NCBI RefSeq assembly: GCF_026230105.1
Contig: NC_079478.1
Location: 1,317,653-1,381,652 of the forward strand
Direction: 5' to 3'
From: Diorhabda sublineata
Taxonomy: Eukaryota > Arthropoda > Insecta > Coleoptera > Chrysomelidae
DNA: 64,000 nucleotides
Part shown: positions 45,470 to 58,010 of the stretch, one piece after another
Layout of the letters: each line of letters begins with the position of its first letter
How positions within the stretch are numbered: position 1 is the stretch's first letter
Position numbers and translations under genes: made by a program
Notes under the pieces: generated by a model
What the model was told of the DNA's origin: nothing
The model's input: only the letters and a program-made list of their open reading frames with translations
Databases searched by the model: none

Positions 45470-46900
45470 AAACCTCTTCGCGATTTCGGCGTTGTGCAGA
45501 GGTACCTGCGACACTATTTGGCCGAATTAACTATTAAATTTAAAACGATATTTAGTATTTAGGTTAGGTGATTAATTTGGCTGAATTTACCTACTCCGAG
45601 AGCAAAATCAAAAATTTCTTTCAATCCCAAAAGGACTACGATTTAGCTCTCTGAAAGTCTCGTGGTGTTAATTTTCTCGAGACTGTTCACGATGTTTACA
45701 AAACGTAGATTCATCGAAAAGAGAAAAACTCTCGACGTTGAAATAATATGGAAAGAAAAGAAGGTAAAAAATTTCAAACTGAAACTATTTCGTCATAATT
45801 ATCAGCTACCAGTTTGATTTGTGTAGACGAATTATGGTAATCACCAACAACTAACATGGAATCCCACAATGTAGTTTGAATAAACGTCAGTCAGTAATCT
45901 GATTTGTACCATAAGCGTTACTAAATTTTTTTTAACACGATGTTTATCTTTAAAATATATAAATTGTCTACTTAATATGCATTACTAGGGACGTTCGCAA
46001 GGGTTAAGATAAATAAAAAGTGAATTGCAATGTCAACGTATCCAAAACAAACAAACATCTTTGAAAAACAGATTCAGATAAAAGTCAACTACTCGATTTT
46101 AGAAAGGAAATGCATAATTCAAAAAAACATTGAAAACTTTTTTACGGTTTTATAAATCTTAGTAAAGCTTCTGATCAAGTCGACCATTCTCTTTTCTTTT
46201 GCTAATAGAAAATAAGTCGTCAAAGCAAATAACTTCTTATATTACTTCCTTAACACTATCTTTCATCATCCTCCAACAATACTGATAAGTATTTATAGAA
46301 ATTCTTCAGTTCTTGGTTGCTTACACCTCCCCTTCTCATACAGCCAATTTTGTTTTCTCCACCTTTGTTAAAACCAATATTCCACTTACTGTTGGTGATA
46401 TCATTTTTGAAGAATATCCTGTGGTTATCAATTACGTTACATTTTGTTTCTGGGATATTGAGAATTTGTATCCTTCGATATACGCCTATGACTCTAAAAT
46501 GATTTGAGTGTCAAACTACCTACATGGTTGTCGAAGAGTAAACACCTTCCTAATGATACTAATGGAGCGTTATGATCCACGTAGGCAGGCGAGACACTAC
46601 CTTAACCAAATATATGATCAGCACAATCAATTTAGGGATATTATGATTCCATTTGTAAACAGACCAGTTCCGAATATACATATACGCCTACAATTGTCTA
46701 TATATACAGAAACTATGTAAACCAGTTTCATACATATAGTTAAGTTTTGAAATATGGCAACACTGATATGAGTATGTCATTATATTTTTACTAGTGAACG
46801 TACTCAGAACGTGTTTGGTCATACTAGTGATGGTTTAGAGTTGTTTATAAAAACTTGAAGCATCCATTTAGGTTAAAAAATGGAAATGAATCGTGTCATG
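45470..46900. other. AT-rich intergenic DNA
   Basis: No gene recognised. The 64- and 70-codon frames at 46313-46720 have no family signature. Confidence 0.3.
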
Positions 46901-46904
46901 ATTT

Positions 46905-47032
46905 TCTCGAGCCTCCTGTCTAACCTGGACCATTCACTTCTTGTGAAATTATAACAGCTCGATGTGGCTTCGCATTATAAATTAATAAAAATGAACTGGG
47001 TATCTATAAGGCCATCAGGTAATTTTATACTT
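46905..47032. repeat. long inverted repeat, left arm
   Basis: Includes TTCACTTCTTGTG, CATTATAAATTAATAAAAAT and GAACTGGGTATCTA..GCCATCAGGT. Its near reverse complement is at 47767-47890. Confidence 0.85.
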
Positions 47033-47765
47033 TCGCTGTCCCCTCGTTTTTTGGCTCTAGAATTTTTCTTTAAATCTTTTTACGGCGGATTTACGAACAA
47101 AATTATGGAAATAAAAAAATGAAAACTTATATTGGTTACAGGGCTTTAAAAGTTCATGAAAATGCACTCATTCACGTATAATTGTTGATAACTTTTTACC
47201 AAATAATCAAATGAAGAAAATAATAACAATTTCTTTTAAAATTGACCTTTCCTCACATATAATCGTTTTTGTACTATTTTTATTAAGTAATCATTAAAGT
47301 TTTATGAACAAAAACACTCTTAAAAACACTTATTGTAATCAAATGTATAATATTAAAAGTTAACTTTGAAAAATTGAAAATTTTCACCATTGAAAAACTG
47401 GTAGATATTTCCTATATTTTTTTCACATAAATTAGCCGGGAAAACGAAGATTTTTTTAAAAACACTCATCGTAGTCGGATAATTCTTCGATTTTCTAGAG
47501 CGTTTATGATAAGAAGTATGAAATTTTTTAAGGATGAATAAACAATCATTTTTAAATATTCGTTTTTTGTGTGTAGATTAACAAAAAAATATATATGAAC
47601 TGAGTATGATGAATGAACGATGAACGATTATATACAAAGAAGTGCGTTTAAACTATCTGAAATCTCCAGGTGAAATATTTTTCACAAATCCACCGTAAAA
47701 ACGAAAATTTAAAAAAAAATTCATCGAAATCGGATGATTTTTCGATTTTCTAGAGCCAAAAACGA
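47029..47765. mobile_element. element carrying a single 181-bp-type satellite unit
   Basis: The left end GGTAATTTTATACTTTCGCT, then CCCCTCGTTTTTTGGCTCTA, pairs with TTCTAGAGCCAAAAACG at the right. Between them lies one diverged copy (about 47240-47400) of the satellite expanded at 20.5-23.2 kb, with collinear flanks. No coding frame. Confidence 0.75.
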
Positions 47766-47766
47766 T

Positions 47767-47890
47767 TGGACCTGATGGCTTCTAGGTACCCAGTTCATTT
47801 TTATTAATTTATAATGTGAAACCACAAAGAGCAGCCATGATTCCACAAGAAGTGCATGGTTAAGGTTCTCTCCATCTATCGCTTCAACTC
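47767..47890. repeat. long inverted repeat, right arm
   Basis: Contains CCTGATGGC, GGTACCCAGTTCATTTTTAT and CATGATTCCACAAGAAGTG, mirroring the left arm at 46905-47032. Confidence 0.85.
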
Positions 47891-48415
47891 AAGTCACATT
47901 TTCCGGGCTATAACCGAAGGAATACCATGTCTAACCCATCCATAAAGTGGAAAATCAAGAGCTGAATCCCATAGAGATGCTTGGATTGGCTAATTACAGT
48001 GACAACCAGAGTCCTAAATGATTACTAGTCTTAAAAAGGTTTTTCCATAACTTTGACCACAAATCGCACGAAACTTATTGGTAATTTTGGTTAAAAGCAT
48101 ACCAAGAAGATTTGCTGATGCGATTTTTGTAAATGGGTGTGACACAGACTATTATTTCGCTTAGTTATTTTGTCTTAGCACTTTATCAAACTTTTAGTAT
48201 TCTAAAATAAGAAAAAAAATTATTTATCTATTTTTTTAGATCTAGCTTTTAAAATCGAATGCGATCTATATCCTCAACTGTCATTTTTGTTTTATAAATT
48301 CAATATGAATTGAATTTTGGGGTTAAATTGTATATTTATTGGTATAGCAACAATTTTAATTCAACATCTATGTTTCGTCGTCATACAGCATCTCTAATAT
48401 CCATTGCCTATTCGA
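47891..48415. other. intergenic DNA
   Basis: No gene recognised. Confidence 0.3.
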
Positions 48416-48422
48416 TGTGCAG

Positions 48423-48577
48423 GTGTCATCCAGACTCGCTGGCGCCGAGTTGCATTCCTCTCACTTCGAACAGTTGAACACGTGCAATCATCTACGGCGA
48501 CTACCATTCAAACTGACCGAAACAGTCAGGACCGGTCTTGTAACGAAAAATGTTTACGAGGTATTCATAATAAATAA
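48423..48577 (+). other. candidate terminal exon of an unidentified gene
   Basis: GC-richer than its surroundings. It follows an acceptor-like TATTCGATGTGCAG and is open for 51 codons, from VIQTRWRRVAFLSLRTVEHV to a TAA at 48575-48577. A different frame over the same DNA also starts with ATG at 48417. No domain recognised. It may be an exon or a chance feature of a GC-rich patch. Confidence 0.2.
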
Positions 48578-48897
48578 CAGTCATAAAAATTTTAGAAATT
48601 TTAAGAGTTTCGTGTGTAAATAAACAAAACATTTGATGTTTTGATAACAAACAGAAATTGTTCAGTCTCAAAGTAACGGAACAATACAAAAATAAACATT
48701 TGCTTATCAATTTTATCTAAACTATAACATATATTATCACGGTTTTGATAGAAGGAATGGATTTGATCTTCTAACTTAATAAAAATTGTATATTAGAATC
48801 ATGTCCATTGCCGATCTGTCTTTTATGTATTATATGAAGTGAAAACAATCGTCATTTAAATTGTGGTCAGGACGAAAAGTACCCAAATCGATACCGA

Positions 48898-51800
48898 TTA
48901 TTTTTCTTTCCACAACAACGAAGTCTGCCTGATGAACTATACACAATCCCACAAAATTCCCTGACGTTTTCTGTTTTAATTTGGCTACAACGCCGTAGAC
49001 TTGAGAGTACGAGTATTTAAAACATCCGTGGAGGAATCGAATCAAGTTTAAAAGCTGTAAAAAACAGGATTCTTCTTTCTGTGATACATTAAATGGATTT
49101 CCGTTCATAGATTGGATGATTATTTTTCTTTCCACAACAACGAAGTCTGCCTGATGAACTATACACAATCCCACAAAATTCCCTGACGTTTTCTGTTTTA
49201 ATTTGGCTACAACGCCGTAGACTTGAGAGTACGAGTATTTAAAACATCCGTGGAGGAATCGAATCAAGTCTAAAAGCTGTAAAAAACATGATTCTTCTTT
49301 CTGTGATACATTGAATGGATTTCCGTTCATAGATTGGATGATTATTTTTCTTTCCACAACAACGAAGTCTGCCTGATGAACTATACACAATCCCACAAAA
49401 TTCCCTGACGTTTTCTGTTTTAATTTGGCTACAACGCCGTAGACTTGAGAGTACGAGTATTTAAAACATCCGTGGAGGAATCGAATCAAGTCTAAAAGCT
49501 GTAAAAAACATGATTCTTCTTTCTGTGATACATTGAATGGATTTCCGTTCATAGATTGGATGATTATTTTTCTTTCCACAACAACTAAGTCTGCCTGATG
49601 AACTATACATAATCCCACAAAATTCCCTGACGTTTTCTGTTTTAATTTGGCTACAACGCCGTAGACTTGAGAGTACGAGTATTTAAAACATCCGTGGAGG
49701 AATCGAATCAAGTTTAAAAGCTGTTAAAAACATGATTCTTCTTTCTGTGATACATTAAATGGATTTCCGTTCATAGATTGGATGATTATTTTTCTTTCCA
49801 CAACAACGAAGTCTGCCTGATGAACTATACACAATCCCACAAAATTCCCTGACGTTTTCTGTTTTAATTTGGCTACAACGCCGTAGATTTGAGAGTACGA
49901 GTATTTAAAACATCCGTGGAGGAATCGAATCAAGTCTAAAAGCTGTAAAAAACAGGATTCTTCTTTCTGTGATACATTGAATGGATTTCCGTTCATAGAT
50001 TGGATGATTATTTTTCTTTCCACAACAACGAAGTCTGCCTGATGAACTATACACAATCCCACAAAATTCCCTGACGTTTTCTGTTTTAATTTGGCTACAA
50101 CGCCGTAGACTTGAGAGTACGAGTATTTAAAACATCCGTGGAGGAATCGAATCAAGTTTAAAAGCTGTAAAAACATGATTCTTCTTTCTGTGATACATTA
50201 AATGGATTTCCGTTCATAGATTGGATGATTATTTTTCTTTCCACAACAACGAAGTCTGCCTGATGAACTATACACAATCCCACAAAATTCCCTGACGTTT
50301 TCTGTTTTAATTTGGCTACAACGCCGTAGATTTGAGAGTACGAGTATTTAAAACATCCGTGGAGGAATCGAATCAAGTTTAAAAGCTGTTAAAAACATGA
50401 TTCTTCTTTCTGTGATACATTGAATGGATTTCCGTTCATAGATTGGATGATTATTTTTCTTTCCACAACAACGAAGTCTGCCTGATGAACTATACACAAT
50501 CCCACAAAATTCCCTGACGTTTTCTGTTTTAATTTGGCTACAACGCCGTAGATTTGAGAGTACGAGTATTTAAAACATCCGTGGAGGAATCGAATCAAGT
50601 CTAAAAGCTGTAAAAAACATGATTCTTCTTTCTGTGATACATTGAATGGATTTCCGTTCATAGATTGGATGATTATTTTTCTTTCCACAACAACTAAGTC
50701 TGCCTGATGAACTATACATAATCCCACAAAATTCCCTGACGTTTTCTGTTTTAATTTGGCTACAACGCCGTAGACTTGAGAGTACGAGTATTTAAAACAT
50801 CCGTGGAGGAATCGAATCAAGTCTAAAAGCTGTAAAAAACATGATTCTTCTTTCTGTGATACATTGAATGGATTTCCGTTCATAGATTGGATGATTATTT
50901 TTCTTTCCACAACAACGAAGTCTGCCTGATGAACTATACACAATTCCACAAAATTCCCTGACGTTTTCTGTTTTAATTTGGCTACAACGCCGTAGATTTG
51001 AGAGTACGAGTATTTAAAACATCCGTGGAAGAATCGAATCAAGTCTAAAAGCTGTAAAAAACAGGATTCTTCTTTCTGTGATACATTAAATGGATTTCCG
51101 TTCATAGATTGGATGATTATTTTTCTTTCCACAACAACTAAGTCTGCCTGATGAACTATACACAATCCCACAAAATTCCCTGACGTTTTCTGTTTTAATT
51201 TGGCTACAACGCCGTAGACTTGAGAGTACGAGTATTTAAAACATCCGTGGAGGAATCGAATCAAGTTTAAAAGCTGTTAAAAACATGATTCTTCTTTCTG
51301 TGATACATTAAATGGATTTCCGTTCATAGATTGGATGATTATTTTTCTTTCCACAACAACGAAGTCTGCCTGATGAACTATACACAATCCCACAAAATTC
51401 CCTGACGTTTTCTGTTTTAATTTGGCTACAACGCCGTAGATTTGAGAGTACGAGTATTTAAAACATCCGTGGAAGAATCGAATCAAGTCTAAAAGCTGTA
51501 AAAAACAGGATTCTTCTTTCTGTGATACATTAAATGGATTTCCGTTCATAGATTGGATGATTATTTTTCTTTCCACAACAACTAAGTCTGCCTGATGAAC
51601 TATACACAATCCCACAAAATTCCCTGACGTTTTCTGTTTTAATTTGGCTACAACGCCGTAGACTTGAGAGTACGAGTATTTAAAACATCCGTGGAAGAAT
51701 CGAATCAAGTCTAAAAGCTGTAAAAAACAGGATTCTTCTTTCTGTGATACATTGAATGGATTTCCGTTCATAGATTGGATGATTATTTTTCTTTCCACAA

Positions 51801-54191
51801 CAACGAAGTCTGCCTGATGAACTATACACAATCCCACAAAATTCCCTGACGTTTTCTGTTTTAATTTGGCTACAACGCCGTAGATTTGAGAGTACGAGTA
51901 TTTAAAACATCCGTGGAAGAATCGAATCAAGTCTAAAAGCTGTAAAAAACAGGATTCTTCTTTCTGTGATACATTAAATGGATTTCCGTTCATAGATTGG
52001 ATGATTATTTTTCTTTCCACAACAACTAAGTCTGCCTGATGAACTATACACAATCCCACAAAATTCCCTGACGTTTTCTGTTTTAATTTGGCTACAACGC
52101 CGTAGACTTGAGAGTACGAGTATTTAAAACATCCGTGGAAGAATCGAATCAAGTCTAAAAGCTGTAAAAAACAGGATTCTTCTTTCTGTGATACATTGAA
52201 TGGATTTCCGTTCATAGATTGGATGATTATTTTTCTTTCCACAACAACTAAGTCTGCCTGATGAACTATACACAATCCCACAAAATTCCCTGACGTTTTC
52301 TGTTTTAATTTGGCTACAACGCCGTAGATTTGAGAGTACGAGTATTTAAAACATCCGTGGAAGAATCGAATCAAGTCTAAAAGCTGTAAAAAACAGGATT
52401 CTTCTTTCTGTGATACATTAAATGGATTTCCGTTCATAGATTGGATGATTATTTTTCTTTCCACAACAACTAAGTCTGCCTGATGAACTATACACAATCC
52501 CACAAAATTCCCTGACGTTTTCTGTTTTAATTTGGCTACAACGCCGTAGATTTGAGAGTACGAGTATTTAAAACATCCGTGGAAGAATCGAATCAAGTCT
52601 AAAAGCTGTAAAAAACAGGATTCTTCTTTCTGTGATACATTAAATGGATTTCCGTTCATAGATTGGATGATTATTTTTCTTTCCACAACAACTAAGTCTG
52701 CCTGATGAACTATACACAATCCCACAAAATTCCCTGACGTTTTCTGTTTTAATTTGGCTACAACGCCGTAGACTTGAGAGTACGAGTATTTAAAACATCC
52801 GTGGAGGAATCGAATCAAGTCTAAAAGCTGTAAAAAACATGATTCTTCTTTCTGTGATACATTGAATGGATTTCCGTTCATAGATTGGATGATTATTTTT
52901 CTTTCCACAACAACGAAGTCTGCCTGATGAACTATACACAATCCCACAAAATTCCCTGACGTTTTCTGTTTTAATTTGGCTACAACGCCGTAGATTTGAG
53001 AGTACGAGTATTTAAAACATCCGTGGAGGAATCGAATCAAGTTTAAAAGCTGTTAAAAACATGATTCTTCTTTCTGTGATACATTGAATGGATTTCCGTT
53101 CATAGATTGGATGATTATTTTTCTTTCCACAACAACGAAGTCTGCCTGATGAACTATAAACAATCCCACAAAATTCCCTGACGTTTTCTGTTTTAATTTG
53201 GCTACAACGCCGTAGACTTGAGAGTACGAGTATTTAAAACATCCGTGGAGGAATCGAATCAAGTTTAAAAGCTGTTAAAAACATGATTCTTCTTTCTGTG
53301 ATACATTGAATGGATTTCCGTTCATAGATTGGATGATTATTTTTCTTTCCACAACAACGAAGTCTGCCTGATGAACTATACACAATCCCACAAAATTCCC
53401 TGACGTTTTCTGTTTTAATTTGGCTACAACGCCGTAGACTTGAGAGTACGAGTATTTAAAACATCCGTGGAAGAATCGAATCAAGTCTAAAAGCTGTAAA
53501 AAACAGGATTCTTCTTTCTGTGATACATTAAATGGATTTCCGTTCATAGATTGGATGATTATTTTTCTTTCCACAACAACTAAGTCTGCCTGATGAACTA
53601 TACACAATCCCACAAAATTCCCTGACGTTTTCTGTTTTAATTTGGCTACAACGCCGTAGACTTGAGAGTACGAGTATTTAAAACATCCGTGGAGGAATCG
53701 AATCAAGTTTAAAAGCTGTAAAAAACAGGATTCTTCTTTCTGTGATACATTAAATGGATTTCCGTTCATAGATTGGATGATTATTTTTCTTTCCACAACA
53801 ACGAAGTCTGCCTGATGAACTATACACAATCCCACAAAATTCCCTGACGTTTTCTGTTTTAATTTGGCTACAACGCCGTAGACTTGAGAGTACGAGTATT
53901 TAAAACATCCGTGGAGGAATCGAATCAAGTCTAAAAGCTGTAAAAAACATGATTCTTCTTTCTGTGATACATTGAATGGATTTCCGTTCATAGATTGGAT
54001 GATTATTTTTCTTTCCACAACAACGAAGTCTGCCTGATGAACTATACACAATCCCACAAAATTCCCTGACGTTTTCTGTTTTAATTTGGCTACAACGCCG
54101 TAGACTTGAGAGTACGAGTATTTAAAACATCCGTGGAAGAATCGAATCAAGTCTAAAAGCTGTAAAAAACAGGATTCTTCTTTCTGTGATA
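48898..54191. repeat. 222-bp tandem repeat array, 24 units
   Basis: Twenty-four head-to-tail units of 222 bp, starting at 48898, 49120, 49342 ... 54003; the last is cut at 54191. One unit (near 50165) is 221 bp. Because 222 is 3 x 74, a minus-strand frame stays open over many units, encoding a 74-residue repeat with SGNFVGLCIVHQADFVVVER. It is broken by TAA where TGTAAAAAAC becomes TGTTAAAAAC and by the single-base deletion. The frames begin at TTG, not ATG. Variant sites are mostly amino-acid changing, so this is better read as satellite DNA than as a gene. No HMM-level family recognised. Confidence 0.95.
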
Positions 54192-54216
54192 CCTTGTGGT
54201 CGCGGACTTTATTGTT

Positions 54217-54234
54217 ACGGCCCCCGCGGGCCGT
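54217..54234. repeat. short GC-rich hairpin at the array edge
   Basis: Stem ACGGCCC / GGGCCGT with a CCGC loop, 26 bp past the last 222-bp unit, in an otherwise AT-rich area. Confidence 0.6.
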
Positions 54235-54639
54235 ATATTTGACATGACTGGTCTATATCAAAATATTAAATATTTTGTGTCCGTTCTCCCAAAACGTATT
54301 GAATAGTGTGAAGAAATTATGTAACATCTGATAATTATTATATATGATGATTATCGGTTTCTACCGTTAGTTTGGTTCTAAACAATAATAGTAAAAACAC
54401 AACTAGACATTTTTTTCTGTTAGCGTATGTATAATATTTACAAACGATTGGAACCGGTCCAGGAATATTTTTCCTATCAACAGATCCGGTTTAAGATGGC
54501 TGGTTATATTAGTGACCACAACTGACCTATCCAGTGACACATGTTGTTGCCTCATATGGAATTATACTGACGTGTCAACATTCGTTTAATATAAATTATT
54601 CATCAAATAAATTGTTTGTCGCTTGTTAGAATCATAATT

Positions 54640-55060
54640 AAAATAATGTTTTTCGGAAAATTTATTCCACCCAAACCAATGTGGTAACAATATTGGAATT
54701 AATTTTATATACAGATTTGGAAAAAAATAATTTGATAGTAGCCGAAAAACGCCCGGAATATGCGACCAGACACGATGCGATAATTTTCCATCATGACAAC
54801 GCTCGGCTCCACGTTACTATTCCGGTTAAGAACTATTGTTTTAAAGTTTTAAATCACCCGCCTTATAGCCCAGACCTTGTCTCTTCTGACTAGTATTTGT
54901 TCCGGTCGATGCAGAACGCCCTCACTGGAATACGGTTTACATCAGAGCTTGATTCATTCTTGGCTGTCAAACCGGCGCAGTTATTTTGGGATGGGATCTA
55001 CAAATTGCCAGAAAGATGGGAAAATTTCATAGCTTCAGATAGGCAATATTTTGAATAATA
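54640..55060 (+). pseudogene. mariner transposase relic, C-terminal half
   Basis: IIFHHDNARLHVTIPVKNYC (second catalytic Asp in HHDN), then NHPPYSPDLVSSD (third acidic position), a stop, YLFRSMQNALTGIRFTSE and a WDGIYKLPERWENFIASD tail. This is the C-terminal half of a Mos1/SETMAR-type mariner. The N-terminal half is absent. Confidence 0.8.
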
Positions 55061-55129
55061 CTATTGTACATATTCTTCTTAAATAAACGTTCAAATTTTG
55101 AAAGAAAAACCCACGAACTAAGTTATAGA

Positions 55130-56060
55130 CCACAATACTTTTTACTTGTTGAGTTGGACTTTGTAAGTGGGCTCATTTTTCTATAGTTTCCATTCTTTGT
55201 GTCCTGGATATTTTATGTTATTTCTTGTCATATTATTTCTCTTTTTTACCCTGTCAAGCTCTTCTTCAGTCTTCTTGCTCAAAAGTTTTGAAAAAAATAT
55301 TTATTTTTCAGCGTAGCTTGAAGCTCTTCAAAATAGCTATTAACTGCCGATATCAGCTCTTCATTGTTGGAAAATCTTTGACCACCGAGTCATTATTTCA
55401 AGTCTAATAACAGAAAATAATATGAGAGGGCTAAATCAGGTAAATAAGGTGTATGAGGTAGTAATTCATACTTTAATTTATCAATTTTGGCCATTGCAAT
55501 AACGGATGTGTGAGCTGGTGCAGCTTGTCTTCATTGAACAACACTTTCCTTTTAGCCAAATACGGCCCTTTTGTTTGATTTCTTCGCTCAAGCGATAGTC
55601 AAAAAAAATATTCCACGCGCATCCCAACGCCGTGACCTTATCTGCAGATGGAACGGTCTTTGACTTCTTAAGAGCAGGTTCTCCCTTTTCAATCCATTGT
55701 TTGCTTGCCCTTTTTTTCCGGGTGTATGAAGTGATGGACCAACGTTTCATCGATGGTTATGTAACTGGACAAAAATTAGGCTTTATTTTTGTGACCCATT
55801 GCCAAACACTCGATGGAAACATCTTCACGACACTATTTTTGTTCCATCTTGCGCACAGCTTTCTCATAGTCAAAATTTTCAGTTAATATGCGATGTACTG
55901 CACTTGTTGAAATGTCTACTATGCCTGATAGCTCGCTAACTTTGAGTCCACGATCATCTAGTACTGCTTCGAGGATTTTCTTCAGCATTTCTGCAGTGAT
56001 CACCTCATTTGGTCGACCACTACTACAACCTCGTTCAAACTCTGCTACTCAATATTATAT
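55130..56060 (-). pseudogene. mariner transposase relic, second lineage
   Basis: The minus strand gives, in shifting frames, GRPNEV-like N-terminal residues (around 56010) and a SELSG..STSAVHRIL-type helix-turn-helix. RASKQWIEKGEPALKKSKTV and PSADKVTALG (55560-55720) follow, then LSEEIKQKG. At the 3' side RFSNNEELISAVNSYFEELQ appears around 55320-55380. It is tail-to-tail with the relic at 54640-55060 but of a different mariner lineage. Confidence 0.8.
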
Positions 56061-56069
56061 TACATAACA

Positions 56070-57330
56070 ACTTTTAAACATAAACTCGAATCTAACCTCA
56101 AACTGTTGGATAGTTCTTAAATGTTTTATATGTGTTATTTTTGATATAAAATTGAAATAAAACCAAAAAGTAAACAAAGGTTTAATAATACTTGTCATAA
56201 AAAATAAACAACATAAGTACATTTTAGTAATTTTCTTCCCAAATATTTTTTATCGTCCCTTGTTCTGTTTTTCACGTTTCTTTAAAAAACTTCCTATATG
56301 AATAAATCGTGGAATTATCTTAAATTGAATCTGTTGGTGGAATTAAATCGGAACAATATTGTTATTTTATTATTCTTCAAAGAAAGTTCTTAGTAATTGT
56401 GAATAAGTAGCAGCTGAGATCATTCTTGGTTTGCTTATCAGCAAAAGAATTTAATCATGGGTTTAGTTTCAAAATAAGCAACAGAAATTAAGACTATAGA
56501 CTATGGCATAATTTAGTTGTCTTAGGACTAGCAAAAAAACCTCCAAATCCCTTATATATCGACATTGCGAGCGGCGGCGTCATTCCATATTTCTCATACA
56601 TTCCCGTGGCTGGAATCACAATTACTAGCATTCTAAAAAGAAGTAAAAACAGAGAATCCTTCGTATTATAATAAGCTAATTAAGTGGAGTTCAAACTTTC
56701 CTAAACTTCTTGCTGGCATTTCCTGATTTCCCAATTTCTTATTTGAACTCTAGTTTTGATTTGAAACTACATCTATCCAGATATCTTGGAAATATAAATT
56801 TAGTATACTTCAATAGTATTCTTCAGAATTTTCATTTGTTTTGGAATAAATGAATTCCAGACTCGTTTTCAGTAACTTAGAGAGCCATAAGTTGCTTCGA
56901 ATTAGAAACCTTCACTTTAGGTATTCTAATTATTAGGATAAACAGGAAACTTAATGAGGAAGAATGAAATGGATTTGTTAGTGGACAAGAATATTACCTC
57001 ATAGATACCCCACCTGGGATTACTCAGAAGAAAACCAAAGATGCTGGTACCTGATCTACTTCCTTAGATTTTTGGATAGAGCATAACAGGGTTACCCCAA
57101 GGAGGTATTGATCCTACTTTGAATAGGGAAAATTTTCTACATCCGTATGATCATGAGAGCATAGAGAAAAAAACATTTACGAAAACAAATTTGAATGTTC
57201 CGCTTTTTCCAAATCTCGATTCAAAAGTGAAATCTAATTAGATATGATCAAGAGGGGTTCGAATCGATTCTAGCAACCCCAAAATTATATAAATATAGTC
57301 ATCATTTGCAGATAATTCTTGTGATTTTCA
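56070..57330. other. AT-rich intergenic DNA
   Basis: No gene recognised. Confidence 0.3.
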
Positions 57331-57339
57331 CGTAGCACC

Positions 57340-58010
57340 CTTTCTTATGTATTAGTCCTTCATTTGAACCCATTGATGTCTATCGTTGGTTAGTCGAGCC
57401 CAAGTTGTTCCATCTTAGGATAGGTTTTTTTTCTGGGTGTTTTGATATCTCGTAGAAAAATTTCCTGGTCCATCTAACCAAATGTCCTGCCCATTTCCTT
57501 TTGAGAAAGAAGAGATTTTCTCCGTATCCCTATCCTCTTACGATTTGTTATAACTAGTATTGATCTTTATGGAGATTCTTGGTCTTTCCGGTCTTAAATA
57601 TCCAAGTTTTGACTAATAATATGCATCGGTCGAAGACACTTCTGTTTAGATGGAGTAGCATGTTGAAATTAAATATTATTGAGTTTCTTTCATGTGCATT
57701 CCATGACAATTTTATTCTTTGATAAATTTCTGGTAATACATATCTGGGGTTTTGTATTAGTTAAGCCACAATTTCCAGTTCATTGTCCATTACCTTGGTT
57801 TCAGCTAGGTTCACGGTTATTGGCAATTAGGACGATTTCATTGGCGAATATTAGATGGTTGTCGTCCCATTGTTTTTACTAAAAACTTCTTCTCGAATTG
57901 CTTTGAAGAACTTTGAAGATATTGATTCATTTCTCAGCTGGAATTCGGGAGTTCCATTACATATCTTGACACGGGCTTTAGTTTCCTCGTATATGTTATA
58001 AATATAGCAT
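57340..58010 (-). pseudogene. LINE reverse transcriptase relic, palm to C-terminus
   Basis: Minus strand: WDDNHLIFANEIVLIANNRE carries the FADD box as FANE. Later, FFLKRKWAGHLVRWTRKFFY and RWNNLGSTNQR match the KWKWAGHVARM..RW and GRPPxRWxDD-type tail of RTE-like elements. Several frameshifts. Inactive. Confidence 0.7.

Noticed and set aside
48830..54150. Long minus-strand frames (up to 587 codons) as a real repeat protein gene
   Set aside because: They are a by-product of a 222-bp tandem repeat; starts are TTG, stops recur at one variable site, and variation is not biased to silent changes.
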